Shown: piece after piece, positions 1 through 9,141 of the stretch | How positions within the stretch are numbered: position 1 is the stretch's first letter | Layout: each line of letters begins with the position of its first letter | Made by a program: the position numbers and the translations under genes | Assembly (NCBI GenBank): GCA_046327915.1 | Contig: JAXLXO010000004.1 | Coordinates: 328,723 to 392,722 of the forward strand | Length of the DNA: 64,000 bases | Source: VGTK01 sp046327915 | GTDB lineage: Bacteria > Desulfobacterota > Binatia > UBA12015 | Reading direction: 5' to 3' | Notes under the pieces: model-generated | Told to the model about the DNA's origin: nothing | Seen by the model: the letters and a program-made list of their open reading frames with translations, nothing else | The model's database searches: none

Positions 1-1341
1 CGCGAGCAGGCGGTACATCTCCTCGATCTGCTGCCGCGACAGCCCGACGCGCGCGAGTACCTCGTCGTTGTCGCGTCCCTCGACGTGGCGGTCGCGCATG
101 AACACCCGCATCGCGAACATGCGCTCGAGGGCGCGCACGATCGCGGGCTCGTCGCCGGCCGAGAGCAGGTTCGCGAGATAGCGCACCGGGATGCGCAGCT
201 TGCGGACGTCGGGCAGCGCGCCGTCGAAGCCGATCGCGCCCGACTCCGCGGACGCCTGGATCGGGCTCAGCGGCGGGCAGTACCAGACCATCGGCAGCGT
301 CCGGTACTCGGGGTGCAGCGGGAACGCGATGCCCCACTCGACGGCGAGCTTCCACACCGGCGAGCGCTGCGCCGACTCGATCCACGCCTCGGGAACGCCC
401 GCGTCGCGCGCCGCCTGCTGCACGTCGGGATCGTTCGGGTCGAGGAACATCTCGAGCTGGGCCGCGTGCAGGTCGCGCTCGTCCGGGGTCGCCGCCGCCT
501 GCTCGATGCGGTCGGCGTCGTAGAGCATGACGCCGAGATAGCGGATGCGTCCGACGCAGGTCTCCGAGCACACCGTGGGCAGCCCGGACTCGATGCGCGG
601 GTAGCAGAAGATGCACTTCTCGGCCTTGCCCGAGCGCCAGTTGTAGTAGATTTTCTTGTATGGACAGCCCGACAGGCACATGCGCCAGCCGCGGCACTTG
701 TCCTGGTCGATGAGGACGATGCCGTCCTCCTCGCGCTTGTAGATCGAGCCCGACGGACACGACGCGACGCAGGTCGGGTTCAGGCAGTGCTCGCACAGGC
801 GCGGCAGGTACATCATGAACGTGTTCTCGAACTGCGCGACCATGTCCTTCTCGACGCCTTCGAGGTTGGCGTCGCGACTGCGGTCGGCGAACGCGCCGCC
901 GAGGTCGTCCTCCCAGTTCGCGCTCCACGTCACGCGCTCCATGTGCTTGCCGGTCAGCAGCGAGATCGGGCGCGCGACCGGCACGTCCTCCGACTCCGGC
1001 GCGGACTGCAGCGTGCCGTAGTCGAAGGTGTACGGCTCGTAGTAGTCGTCCACTTCGGGCATGTGCGGGTTCGCGAAGATCTGCGCGAGCACGCGGAAGC
1101 GTCCGCCGAGACGCGGCACGAGCTTGCCGTCGGCGCGCCGCACCCAGCCGCCGCGCCAGCGGCCCTGGTTCTCCCACTCCTTCGGGTAGCCGACGCCGGG
1201 CTTGGTCTCGACGTTGTTGAACCACGCGTACTGCACGCCGTCGCGGTTGGTCCACACGTTCTTGCAGGTCACCGAGCAGGTGTGGCAGCCGATGCACTTG
1301 TCGAGGTTCAGCACCATCATGATCTGGGCACGAACCTTCAT
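1..1341 (-). CDS. narH: Respiratory nitrate reductase beta subunit (partial, C-terminus off the left edge)
   Basis: This is the electron-transfer subunit of the membrane-bound nitrate reductase, passing quinol electrons from NarI to NarG through four iron-sulfur clusters on the cytoplasmic side. 447 residues are visible; the usual length is about 510, so the C-terminal end lies outside. The first cluster motif begins at Cys16 (CIGCHTCSVTC), the same place as in E. coli. A later ferredoxin block contains CEHCLNPTCVASCP and CRGWRMCLSGCP, where Trp replaces a cysteine, which is the hallmark of the NarH [3Fe-4S] site. The ATG start at 1341 overlaps the narG stop by 4 nt (ATGA), indicating translational coupling. 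narJ and narI would be expected further left. Identification is very secure. Confidence 0.97.
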   Translation of the reverse strand, partial: MKVRAQIMMVLNLDKCIGCHTCSVTCKNVWTNRDGVQYAWFNNVETKPGVGYPKEWENQGRWRGGWVRRADGKLVPRLGGRFRVLAQIFANPHMPEVDDYYEPYTFDYGTLQSAPESEDVPVARPISLLTGKHMERVTWSANWEDDLGGAFADRSRDANLEGVEKDMVAQFENTFMMYLPRLCEHCLNPTCVASCPSGSIYKREEDGIVLIDQDKCRGWRMCLSGCPYKKIYYNWRSGKAEKCIFCYPRIESGLPTVCSETCVGRIRYLGVMLYDADRIEQAAATPDERDLHAAQLEMFLDPNDPDVQQAARDAGVPEAWIESAQRSPVWKLAVEWGIAFPLHPEYRTLPMVWYCPPLSPIQASAESGAIGFDGALPDVRKLRIPVRYLANLLSAGDEPAIVRALERMFAMRVFMRDRHVEGRDNDEVLARVGLSRQQIEEMYRLLA

Positions 1342-4300
1342 CTTGCTGCTCCCTGCGCCTCGTCGCGCGCCGGTCCGCTGCCCCAGCGCGGCTCGCCGAG
1401 CTTGCGGATGACGACGGTCTCGTCGCGGTTCGCGCCGATCGTTCCGTAGTAGTTCCAGCCGTAGCTCAGGTGCGCGTAGCCGCCGATCATGTGCGTCGGC
1501 TTCGGGATCACGCGCGTCACCGAGTTGTGGATGCCGCGCGTTCCGGTCGCCTGCGTCTGCGGCGTGGCCACCAGCTTCTCCTGCGCGTGGTACATCATGC
1601 AGGTGCCGCGCATGACGCGCTGGCTGACGATCGCGCGCGCCGCGACCGCGCCGTTCACGTTCACCGCCTCGATCCAGTCGTTGTCGGCGATTCCCGCCTC
1701 GCGCGCCTCGTCCTCGTTGAGCCAGATCACGGGGCCGCCGCGCGCCAGCGTGAGCATCAGCAGGTTCTCGGTGAACGAGCTGTGGATCGACCACTTCTGG
1801 TGCGGCGTCAGGAAGTTCAGCACCAGCGTGCCGGGACCGCGCAGCTTCGGATCGCGCAGGTCGTCGAGAGCCAGCGTGTCGAGCGGCGGACGATAGGTCG
1901 CGAGCGCCTCGCCGAAGGCGCGCATCCACAGGTGGTCCTGGTAGAGCTCCTGCCGTCCGGACAGCGTGCGCCACGGGATCAGCTCGTGCACGTTGGTGTA
2001 GAACGCGGTGTAGCTGACGGTCTCGGAGTCGACGCCGCTCCAGATCGGCGACGTGATCACTTTTCTCGGCTGGGCCACGAGGTCGGCGAAGCGGATCACC
2101 TCCTCGCTGCGCGACGCCGCGAGGTGCCGGTGCTGCCGTCCCGTCTGGCGCTCGACCGACGCCCACGCGCGCACCGCGACCTGGCCGTTGGTCTCGGGCG
2201 ACAGCGTCAGCACGGTCTCGCAGGCCTCGACGTCGCTGACGATGCGCGGACGGTCGCGCGCGATCTCGTCGCCGCTGTCGCCGTTGAGCGCGCGCAGCAT
2301 CGCGACCTCGTCGGTCGCCGGCCACGCGAAGCCCTTGGCGCCGATGCCGGGCTTGTCGACCAGCGGGCCGAGCGCCGTGAAGCGCGCGTACGTGTCCGGG
2401 TAGTGGCGCTCGACCACCGCGACGCCGGGCATGGTCCTGCCGGGCACGGGGTCGCACTCGCCCTTCTTCCAGTCCTTGACGTCGTACGGCTGCGCGAGCT
2501 CGCCGGGCGCGTCGTGCTGCACCGGTACGAGCACCGCGTCGTGCTCGACGCCGAGATGACCCGCGGTGCACTCGGAGAAGCGCCGCGCGATCCCCTTGAA
2601 GATCTCCCAGTCGGTGCGCGCCTCCCACACCGGATCGACCGCGGCGCCGAGCGGGTGCACGAACGGATGCAGGTCCGTCGAGCTGAGGTCGTTCTTCTCG
2701 TACCAGGTCGCCGCCGGCAGGACGACGTCGGAGTACATGCACGTGCTCGACATGCGGAAGTCGAGCGTGACGAGAAGGTCGAGCTTGCCCTCGGGCGCGT
2801 CGCTCTCCCACTCGATCTCGCGCGGCGGCTCGAGGCCGCGCTCGACGACGTCGCGCGCCTGCACCGCGTTCTTCGCGCCGAGCAGGTGCTTCAGGAAGTA
2901 CTCGTGACCCTTCGCGCTCGAGCCGAGCAGGTTCGCGCGCCACACGAAGAGCATGCGCGGGAAGCTGGTCGGATGGTCGGGGCGCTCGCTCGCGAGGCGC
3001 AGCGCGCCCGACTTCAGCGCGTCCGCGACGTGCGCGCCCGGCGTCGCGCCCGAAGCCGCGATGTCACGCCCCACCTGCAGCGGATTCTGCGCGAGCTGCG
3101 GCGACGTCGGCAGCCAGCCCATGCGCTCCGCGCGCACGTTGAAGTCGATCAGGCTGCCGCCCCAGTCGCCGTCGGGTGCGGTCGGCGACAGCATCTCCGC
3201 CGGCGTCACCGTCTCGTAGCGGAACTGGTCGGTGTGCGCGTAGAAGTACGAGGTCGTGTTCATCTGGCGCGGCGGACGCGTCCAGTCGAGCGCGAACGCG
3301 AGCGTCGACCAGCCGACCAGCGGACGGATCTTCTCCTGCCCGACGTAGTGCGCCCAGCCGCCGCCGGGCTTGCCGACACAGCCGCACAGCACGAGCAGGT
3401 TGATGATCGCCCGATACGTCGTGTCGGTGTGGTACGCCTGATTGACGCCGCAGCCGATGATGACCTTGGCGCGGCCATCGGTCTTCTCGGCGCTGTGCGC
3501 GAACTCGCGTGCGAGGTTGATCGCGATGCGGCGGTCGACGCCGGTGATCGCCTCCTGCCACGCCGGCGTGAACGGACGATCGGCGTCGTCGTACGTCGCC
3601 TCGTCGCCGGGCTCGAGTCCGCGCGGGACGCCGTAGCTCGCCAGCATCAGGTCGAGCACCGTCGCGACCGGAACCTCGCCGTCGCGCAGCTTCAGGCGAC
3701 GCACCGGAACGCTGCGCTCGACCACGTGATCGGGCGCCGACGCCTCGAAGCGCGGGAACGCAACGTTGGCGAAGCCGTCGCGGCGCTCCGCGACGCTCAG
3801 CGCGAGCTCGACCTCGTGGCCGTCGCGCGCGTCGCGCTGCTCGAGGTTCCATTTCTCCCCCGGGCTCCAGCGGAAGCCGATCGAGCCGTTCGGCACCACG
3901 ACGTCGCCGCTCTTCGCGTCGAGGCCGACCGTCTTCCAGTCCGGGTGCTCGTCCTGCGCGAGCGCGCCGTCGAAGTCGGCCGCGCGCAGCATTCGGCCGG
4001 GAACCCAGCGATCCCCTTGCCGGTCGAGACGCACCAGCATCGGCAGGTCGGAGAAGCGGCGCGCGTAGTCGACGAAGTACGGCACCTGCCGGTCGACCCA
4101 GAACTCCTTCAGCACGACGTGCCCGACCGCGAGCGCGAGCGCCGCGTCGGTGCGCTGCCGCGGCCGCACCCACAGGTCGGCGAACTTCGCCGCCTCGTTG
4201 AAGTCCGGTGAGACGACGACGGTCTTGGTGCCCTTGTAACGAGCCTCGACGTAGAAGTGCGCGTCGGGCGTGCGCGTCTGCGGCACGTTCGAGCCCCACA

Positions 4301-5051
4301 GCACGAGGAACGCGGCGTCGTACCAGGCGGCGCTCTCGGGCACGTCGGTCTGCTCGCCCCAGGTCATCGGCGAGCTCGGCGGCAGGTCGCAGTACCAGTC
4401 GTAGAAGCTGAGGCAGGTGCCGCCGATCAGCGACAGGAAGCGCGTCCCGGCTGCGAACGACACCATCGAGAACGCGGGGATCGGCGTGAAGCCCGCGACG
4501 CGGTCCGGACCCCACTTCTCGATCGTGTGCACGGCGGCGGCGGCGATCATCTCGTTCGCCTCCTGCCACGACACGCGCACGAAGCCGCCGCGTCCGCGCA
4601 CGCGCTTGTAGGACGCCGCGCGCTCCGGATCGTCGGCGATGCTGCGCCACGCCTCGACCGGATCCATCGCCGCGCGCGCCGCGCGCCACAGCTCGACCAG
4701 ACGGCGGCGCACCAGCGGATACTTGACGCGGTTTCCGCTGTACAGGTACCAGGACGCGCTCGCTCCGCGCGGACAGCCGCGCGGCTCGTGGTTCGGCAGG
4801 TCCGCCCGCGTGCGCGGGTAGTCGGTCGCCTGCATCTCCCAGGTGACGAGCCCGTTCTTGACGAACACCCGCCAGCTGCACGAGCCGGTGCAGTTCACGC
4901 CGTGCGTCGAGCGCACGATCTTGTCGTGGTCCCAGCGGTTCCGGTAGCCGTCCTCCCAGCTGCGGTCCTCGCGCGTGACGACGCCGAGATCGCCGGCGAA
5001 CGTGCCGACGTTCTTGCGGAAGAACAGCAGACGGTCGAGCAGCAGGCTCAC
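1338..5051 (-). CDS. narG: Respiratory nitrate reductase alpha subunit
   Basis: Catalytic Mo-bisMGD subunit that reduces nitrate to nitrite in anaerobic respiration. At 1237 residues it has the family's normal length. The FS0 [4Fe-4S] ligands are present with E. coli numbering: His50, Cys54 and Cys58 in STHGVNCTGSCSW, and Cys93 in EPRGCPRGAS. The molybdenum-ligand aspartate lies in FYDWYCDLPP (Asp222). The segments GGWAHYVGQEK, NVHELIPWRTLSGRQ and KPTHMIGGYAHL are close matches to E. coli NarG. The start is GTG at 5051. There is no Tat signal, as expected for a cytoplasm-facing NarG. narH follows with a 4-nt overlap. The 128 nt upstream of the start show no FNR-type TTGAT-N4-ATCAA box by eye. 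Confidence 0.98.
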   Translation of the reverse strand: MSLLLDRLLFFRKNVGTFAGDLGVVTREDRSWEDGYRNRWDHDKIVRSTHGVNCTGSCSWRVFVKNGLVTWEMQATDYPRTRADLPNHEPRGCPRGASASWYLYSGNRVKYPLVRRRLVELWRAARAAMDPVEAWRSIADDPERAASYKRVRGRGGFVRVSWQEANEMIAAAAVHTIEKWGPDRVAGFTPIPAFSMVSFAAGTRFLSLIGGTCLSFYDWYCDLPPSSPMTWGEQTDVPESAAWYDAAFLVLWGSNVPQTRTPDAHFYVEARYKGTKTVVVSPDFNEAAKFADLWVRPRQRTDAALALAVGHVVLKEFWVDRQVPYFVDYARRFSDLPMLVRLDRQGDRWVPGRMLRAADFDGALAQDEHPDWKTVGLDAKSGDVVVPNGSIGFRWSPGEKWNLEQRDARDGHEVELALSVAERRDGFANVAFPRFEASAPDHVVERSVPVRRLKLRDGEVPVATVLDLMLASYGVPRGLEPGDEATYDDADRPFTPAWQEAITGVDRRIAINLAREFAHSAEKTDGRAKVIIGCGVNQAYHTDTTYRAIINLLVLCGCVGKPGGGWAHYVGQEKIRPLVGWSTLAFALDWTRPPRQMNTTSYFYAHTDQFRYETVTPAEMLSPTAPDGDWGGSLIDFNVRAERMGWLPTSPQLAQNPLQVGRDIAASGATPGAHVADALKSGALRLASERPDHPTSFPRMLFVWRANLLGSSAKGHEYFLKHLLGAKNAVQARDVVERGLEPPREIEWESDAPEGKLDLLVTLDFRMSSTCMYSDVVLPAATWYEKNDLSSTDLHPFVHPLGAAVDPVWEARTDWEIFKGIARRFSECTAGHLGVEHDAVLVPVQHDAPGELAQPYDVKDWKKGECDPVPGRTMPGVAVVERHYPDTYARFTALGPLVDKPGIGAKGFAWPATDEVAMLRALNGDSGDEIARDRPRIVSDVEACETVLTLSPETNGQVAVRAWASVERQTGRQHRHLAASRSEEVIRFADLVAQPRKVITSPIWSGVDSETVSYTAFYTNVHELIPWRTLSGRQELYQDHLWMRAFGEALATYRPPLDTLALDDLRDPKLRGPGTLVLNFLTPHQKWSIHSSFTENLLMLTLARGGPVIWLNEDEAREAGIADNDWIEAVNVNGAVAARAIVSQRVMRGTCMMYHAQEKLVATPQTQATGTRGIHNSVTRVIPKPTHMIGGYAHLSYGWNYYGTIGANRDETVVIRKLGEPRWGSGPARDEAQGAAR

Positions 5052-5179
5052 GGCGCCGGGCTCCGGTGAGCCGGACCCGTCGCGAACCGCGGAGCGCGAT
5101 CGCCTGCCGAACGTTGCAGCTTCATCGCCGCCGCCAAGCTACCACCGACCTGTCGATGCGCGAAGAACAGAATTCGCGT

Positions 5180-7510
5180 TCACGCCGGAGTCTTCGTCGT
5201 GTCGCCGTACGTGCGGGACGAGAACGGCTCGTTGGTCGCTCCCGTCAGCTCCTCGAGCCGGCTGCGCAGCCAGCGCGGCGGCTCGCCGAAGCTCAGCCTC
5301 CGCAGCGCGACCGGCGACGACTTGAAGTGCGGCTGCTTGCTGACAGCATCGCGCGCGTACCACGTGTGCGTGTTGGCCGACTGGTCGGCGCCGCCGTAGT
5401 GGAACGGCGCGAACACCTCGCCACGGCGCACCGTGTCGACCACCATCGCGATCGCCTCCGAGCGTCCGTGCGGCGAACGGATCTCGACCGCGTCGCCGAG
5501 CTCGATGCCGAGACCCGCCGCGTCCTCGGGGTGGATCTCCACGTACACGGCCGGGGCGTGCGCGTTCAGCACGTCGGAGCGCGCCGTCTTGGTGCGGGTG
5601 TGGAAGTGGTAGACGAGCCGGCCGGTGTTGAGCAGCAGCGGATACTCGTCGGAGACCGGATTCGGGTGCGCGTGCCAGTGCACCGGGCGAAGGATCGCCT
5701 TGCCGGCCGGATCGGCGCGCCGGTACTCCGCCGGCGACGTGCCGCGCCCGGTGTAGAAGTCGACGCCGAAGCTCTCGCAGGCGTCCGCGTCGGTCCAGAA
5801 GTGCAGATCCTCGTAGAGCCTCTCCGCCCCGCGCGGGTACTTCTCGTTGCAGGGCCAGCGCACCGCGCCCATCTCGAGGATCAGCTCGTACGTCATGCCG
5901 GAGTAGTCGCAGCCGCGGCCCTTCGAGACCTTGCGCCACTCGTCGAACGCCGCGCGCGGCTCCTGGTACGGCAGCAGCGACTTGCCGTCGCGGTCCTTGA
6001 AGCCGAGGCGGTTCGCGATCTCGACGAAGACGTCGAAGTCGCTGCGCGCCTCCCCCGGCGGGTCCACCGCCTTGAGCAGCAGATTGACGCTGCGATCCGC
6101 GTTGGTGACGCAGCCGCTCTTCTCGCCCCACATCGCCGCGGGGAAGTAGATGTCGGCGAAGTCGACCGTCTCGGCGTCGACGAACGGATCCTGCACGACG
6201 AGGAAGAGCTTGTTCAGGATCGCCGCCGTCCGGTTGCGGTCGGGCACGCTGACGATCGGATTGGTTCCGATCACCCACATGAACTCGATCTCGCCGCGCT
6301 CGGCCATCTCGAGCATGGTGAGGATGTCCTTCGGGTCCTCCGGCCGGAAGCGGTCGAAGTCGATGTTCCAGATCTCGCACAGCTCGCGCATCTGCGGCTC
6401 GCTGTGCGGATTCCGGTACGCGGGATACGAGCCGCCGGCTCCGGTCTCGCGGTTGTTCATCGCGGACGGCTGGCCCGCCATGAGCAGCGGACCGGTGCCC
6501 GGCTTGCCGATGGCGCCGGTCAGCAGGTGGACGACGTTGATCAGCGACGACGCCGCGGTCGCGCCGATGCTCTGGTAGAAGCCCATCAGCGCGGTCGACA
6601 CCATCTTCGGCGTCGTTCCGATCCACTCCGCCGCGGTCTCCAGCTGCGCCTGCGGGATGCCGCAGATCGCGGCGACGCGGTCGGGCGGATACTCGCGCGC
6701 CACGGCCGCGACGTCGTCGAACCCGATCGTGTGCTGCGCGACGAAGTCACGGTCGACCTGGCCGCGCGCGATCAGCAGGTGGATGATCCCGTTCATCAGC
6801 GCGACGTTGGTTCCCACCTTCACCTGCAGATGAAGGTCGGCGCCCTGCCGAACCGTCGGGGTGGTGCGCGGATCGACCACGATGATCCGTCCGCCGTTCT
6901 TCTGCCGCGCCGACAGCATGCGCTCCCAGAGCACCGTCTGCGTCTCGGCGACGTTGTGTCCGTAGAGGCAGAGCAGGTCGGCCTGGTCGACGTCGGCATA
7001 GGATGCGACCGGCCCGTCCGAGCCGAAGGTCGCCGTCAGCGCCGTCGCCGCGCTCGACGTGCAGAGCCTGGTGTTGCCGTCGATGTTCGACGACTGCAGC
7101 CCGCCGCGCCACATCTTCGCCAGCGCGTAGAACTCCTCGAGCATCAGCTGGCCGGAGCTGTAGCAGGCGAGATTCTGGTGCCCGGACGCCCACGCCGCGC
7201 GAAACTTCTCCACGAAGAAGTCCATCGCCTCGGACCAGCCGACCGGCTGCAGCGGGTCGGACTTCCGGCGGCGGATCATCGGGGTCGTGCCGCGCCGCTT
7301 CGCACCGTTGGCGATCCAGCAGTGCTCGCCCTTCGGGCCGAGATGTCCGGCGTTGACGGGATGGCTAGTCGTGCCGCGAACGCCGACGATCGCGCGGTCC
7401 TTCACCGCGATCTCCAGGCCGCAGCCGTTCGAGCACAGCAGACAGGCGGAGTGAACCCAGGCGTCGGGCTCTCCCTGGATGCCGACGTTCACGTCTCTTC
7501 GAGGCTGCAT
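5180..7510 (-). CDS. Molybdopterin oxidoreductase, assimilatory nitrate reductase (NasA/NarB) type
   Basis: A 776-residue protein of the DMSO-reductase superfamily, most like the cytoplasmic assimilatory nitrate reductase catalytic subunits. The N-terminal cluster motif is C23-x2-C26-x3-C30 (ACLLCSNGCGLEI). The fourth cysteine is unusual: the normal LC-x-KG position reads HLGPKG, and the next cysteine is Cys64, five residues later. Cofactor-binding segments such as YGHNVAETQ, VVDPRTTPT, VIGTNPIVS and NTGRLVYHFHTRTKT follow, with a C-terminal molydop-binding domain (VEIHPEDAAGLGI). There is no Tat signal. The ATG at 7510 is chosen because a GGAG sits 6-7 nt upstream; a GTG lies one codon earlier. 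It is 128 nt upstream of narG on the same strand, so it may supply nitrite to assimilation or be a related oxyanion reductase; the substrate is inferred. Confidence 0.82.
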   Translation of the reverse strand: MQPRRDVNVGIQGEPDAWVHSACLLCSNGCGLEIAVKDRAIVGVRGTTSHPVNAGHLGPKGEHCWIANGAKRRGTTPMIRRRKSDPLQPVGWSEAMDFFVEKFRAAWASGHQNLACYSSGQLMLEEFYALAKMWRGGLQSSNIDGNTRLCTSSAATALTATFGSDGPVASYADVDQADLLCLYGHNVAETQTVLWERMLSARQKNGGRIIVVDPRTTPTVRQGADLHLQVKVGTNVALMNGIIHLLIARGQVDRDFVAQHTIGFDDVAAVAREYPPDRVAAICGIPQAQLETAAEWIGTTPKMVSTALMGFYQSIGATAASSLINVVHLLTGAIGKPGTGPLLMAGQPSAMNNRETGAGGSYPAYRNPHSEPQMRELCEIWNIDFDRFRPEDPKDILTMLEMAERGEIEFMWVIGTNPIVSVPDRNRTAAILNKLFLVVQDPFVDAETVDFADIYFPAAMWGEKSGCVTNADRSVNLLLKAVDPPGEARSDFDVFVEIANRLGFKDRDGKSLLPYQEPRAAFDEWRKVSKGRGCDYSGMTYELILEMGAVRWPCNEKYPRGAERLYEDLHFWTDADACESFGVDFYTGRGTSPAEYRRADPAGKAILRPVHWHAHPNPVSDEYPLLLNTGRLVYHFHTRTKTARSDVLNAHAPAVYVEIHPEDAAGLGIELGDAVEIRSPHGRSEAIAMVVDTVRRGEVFAPFHYGGADQSANTHTWYARDAVSKQPHFKSSPVALRRLSFGEPPRWLRSRLEELTGATNEPFSSRTYGDTTKTPA

Positions 7511-7754
7511 CACCTTCTCCGTGTTCGTCCTGCGGGACGACGCTTCTCGACGACGCCGGGGACGGCGTCGAGAGGTCTTGCAACGCGGGCCCCGGATCTC
7601 TCCGCCGACCTTCGGCCGAGTCTTCGCCCGGCGTGAGCGCCTTGTATTGCGGAATCGCGCGGCGATCTTTCAGAATCCTGCGCGACGTCGAGGCGGCCGC
7701 GAGAGATGCGAAGCTGGAACCGGCTCCACGCGGCGTGCTACAGCGGCGTCCCCG
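7511..7754. promoter_or_regulatory. Divergent control region, nitrate-reductase-like gene / ClC gene
   Basis: This stretch separates two divergently transcribed genes. It holds a hairpin-forming inverted repeat (GACGCCG-GGGA-CGGCGTC, 7552-7569) that would lie in the untranslated leader of the minus-strand reductase gene. No convincing -35/-10 pair or FNR-like dyad was seen. Confidence 0.35.
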
Positions 7755-9107
7755 ATGGCCAGCGCATCCGAGGCGTCAAGCAGTGCTGCGGCGGCCCGCG
7801 AGGAAGAGCGGACCGAGCTGGCGGCGGATCGCCGGGATCTCGTCCGGCTCGCTCTCGTCGCGATTCCCGCCGGAGCGCTGACCGGCCTCCTGGGTGCCGC
7901 CTTCCGCATGGTGCTCGACGCCGCCGGGACGTGGCGTCTCGATCTCGTGCGGTGGTCGAGCACCCTCGGTGCGTGGGGCGTGGCCGTGCCGATCGTCGTC
8001 GTCGCGGCATGCGCGGCGATCGCACGCGCGCTCGTGCGGATCGCGCCGGTGGCCGGCGGCAGCGGCGTGCAGCACGTCGAGGCCGTCGCGCGCGGACAGG
8101 CCGAGCCGGCACCACCCGTGGTGCTGCCCGTCAAGTTCATCGGAGGATCGCTCGCGCTGGGCTCGGGCCTCGCGCTCGGACGCGAAGGACCGACGGTGCA
8201 GATGGGCGCGGTCGTCGGCGAGGCGCTCGCGCAGTGGGCCCGGCTGCCGATCGAGGACGTGCGCCGCATGTCCACCGCGGTCGCGGGCGCCGGCCTCGGC
8301 GTGGCGTTCTCGGCGCCGCTCGGCGGCGCGACGTTCGCGTTCGAGGAGGTCGCGCGGCGCTTCGATCTGCGGCTCGTCGTCGCGACCCTGCTGTCCGGCG
8401 CCACGGCGGCCGCGGTCGCGTGGTCGCTGATCGGCAATGCGCCCGACTTCGCGGTCCGTCCGCCGCCGCCGCCCGCGTGGCACGTCGCCGTCCCCGTACT
8501 CGTGTTCGGCCTGCTGCTCGGCCTCGCGGGCGTGGCCTACAACAGGCTCGTGGTCGCGCTGCTCGATGCGGCCGACCGCTGGCCGCGCGTGCCGGCCGAG
8601 GCGCGTGCCGCGCTCGTCGGCGCGCTCTTCGGCCTGCTCCTCTGGGTCGAGCCGTCGCTGGTGGGCGGCGGCGACGCCGTCAATCAACGGATCCTCGACG
8701 GCGCGGTGCCGATCGCCACGATCGGCACGATCGCCGTGGCGCGCTGGCTGCTCGGCCCCGTCAGCTACGCTCCTGGCGTTCCGGGCGGCCTGTTCGCGCC
8801 GCTGCTGCTGGTCGGGTCGGCCGCCGGAGCGCTGTTCGCGTCGGCGGGGAACCACCTCGTGCCGGCGCTCGGGCTCGACCCGACGGCCTTCGCCATCGTC
8901 GGGATGGCGACGTTCTTCGCGGCCGTCGTGCGGGCGCCGCTCACCGGCATCGTGCTCATCGTCGAGATGACCGCGACGACGACCCAGGTGGTGCCGATGC
9001 TCGCGGCATCGACGGCCGCGGTGATCGCGGCGACGCTCCTGCGTGGCGAGCCGGTCTACGACACGCTGCGCCTGCGCATGCTGAGCCGCACGACCGACCG
9101 CCGCTGA
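7755..9107 (+). CDS. ClC-family chloride channel/proton antiporter
   Basis: A 450-residue integral membrane protein with the ClC signature segments in order: GGSGVQHVEA, GREGPTVQMGA (gating glutamate), SAPLGGATFAFEEV and GVPGGLFAPLLLVGS. The FEEV pair retains the internal 'proton' glutamate position, which in this family distinguishes H+/Cl- exchangers from passive channels. The selectivity-filter serine is kept (GSG), whereas plant nitrate-preferring members have proline there, so chloride rather than nitrate is the likelier substrate. No C-terminal CBS domains are present. The ATG at 7755 is preferred because the open frame further upstream is arginine-rich and does not look like protein. 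It is divergent from the nitrate-reductase-like gene. Confidence 0.93.
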   Translation: MASASEASSSAAAAREEERTELAADRRDLVRLALVAIPAGALTGLLGAAFRMVLDAAGTWRLDLVRWSSTLGAWGVAVPIVVVAACAAIARALVRIAPVAGGSGVQHVEAVARGQAEPAPPVVLPVKFIGGSLALGSGLALGREGPTVQMGAVVGEALAQWARLPIEDVRRMSTAVAGAGLGVAFSAPLGGATFAFEEVARRFDLRLVVATLLSGATAAAVAWSLIGNAPDFAVRPPPPPAWHVAVPVLVFGLLLGLAGVAYNRLVVALLDAADRWPRVPAEARAALVGALFGLLLWVEPSLVGGGDAVNQRILDGAVPIATIGTIAVARWLLGPVSYAPGVPGGLFAPLLLVGSAAGALFASAGNHLVPALGLDPTAFAIVGMATFFAAVVRAPLTGIVLIVEMTATTTQVVPMLAASTAAVIAATLLRGEPVYDTLRLRMLSRTTDRR

Positions 9108-9141
9108 CCCGACCCTCCGGCTCGCGGGCCGGATCGGCGGC

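Noticed and set aside
1470..4211. A 913-codon open frame antisense to narG, and similar long frames at 5066-7636, 9274-11679 and 14214-16751
   Set aside because: They are arginine/alanine/histidine-rich with no domain signal, lie opposite clear genes, and arise because GC-rich codon use leaves few stops in the mirror frames.
5052..5179. FNR/NNR box upstream of narG
   Set aside because: No TTGAT-N4-ATCAA-like dyad is visible in the 128-nt gap.
7552..7569. Hairpin as terminator between the reductase-like gene and the ClC gene
   Set aside because: The genes are divergent, so a terminator makes no sense there; it is at most a leader structure.
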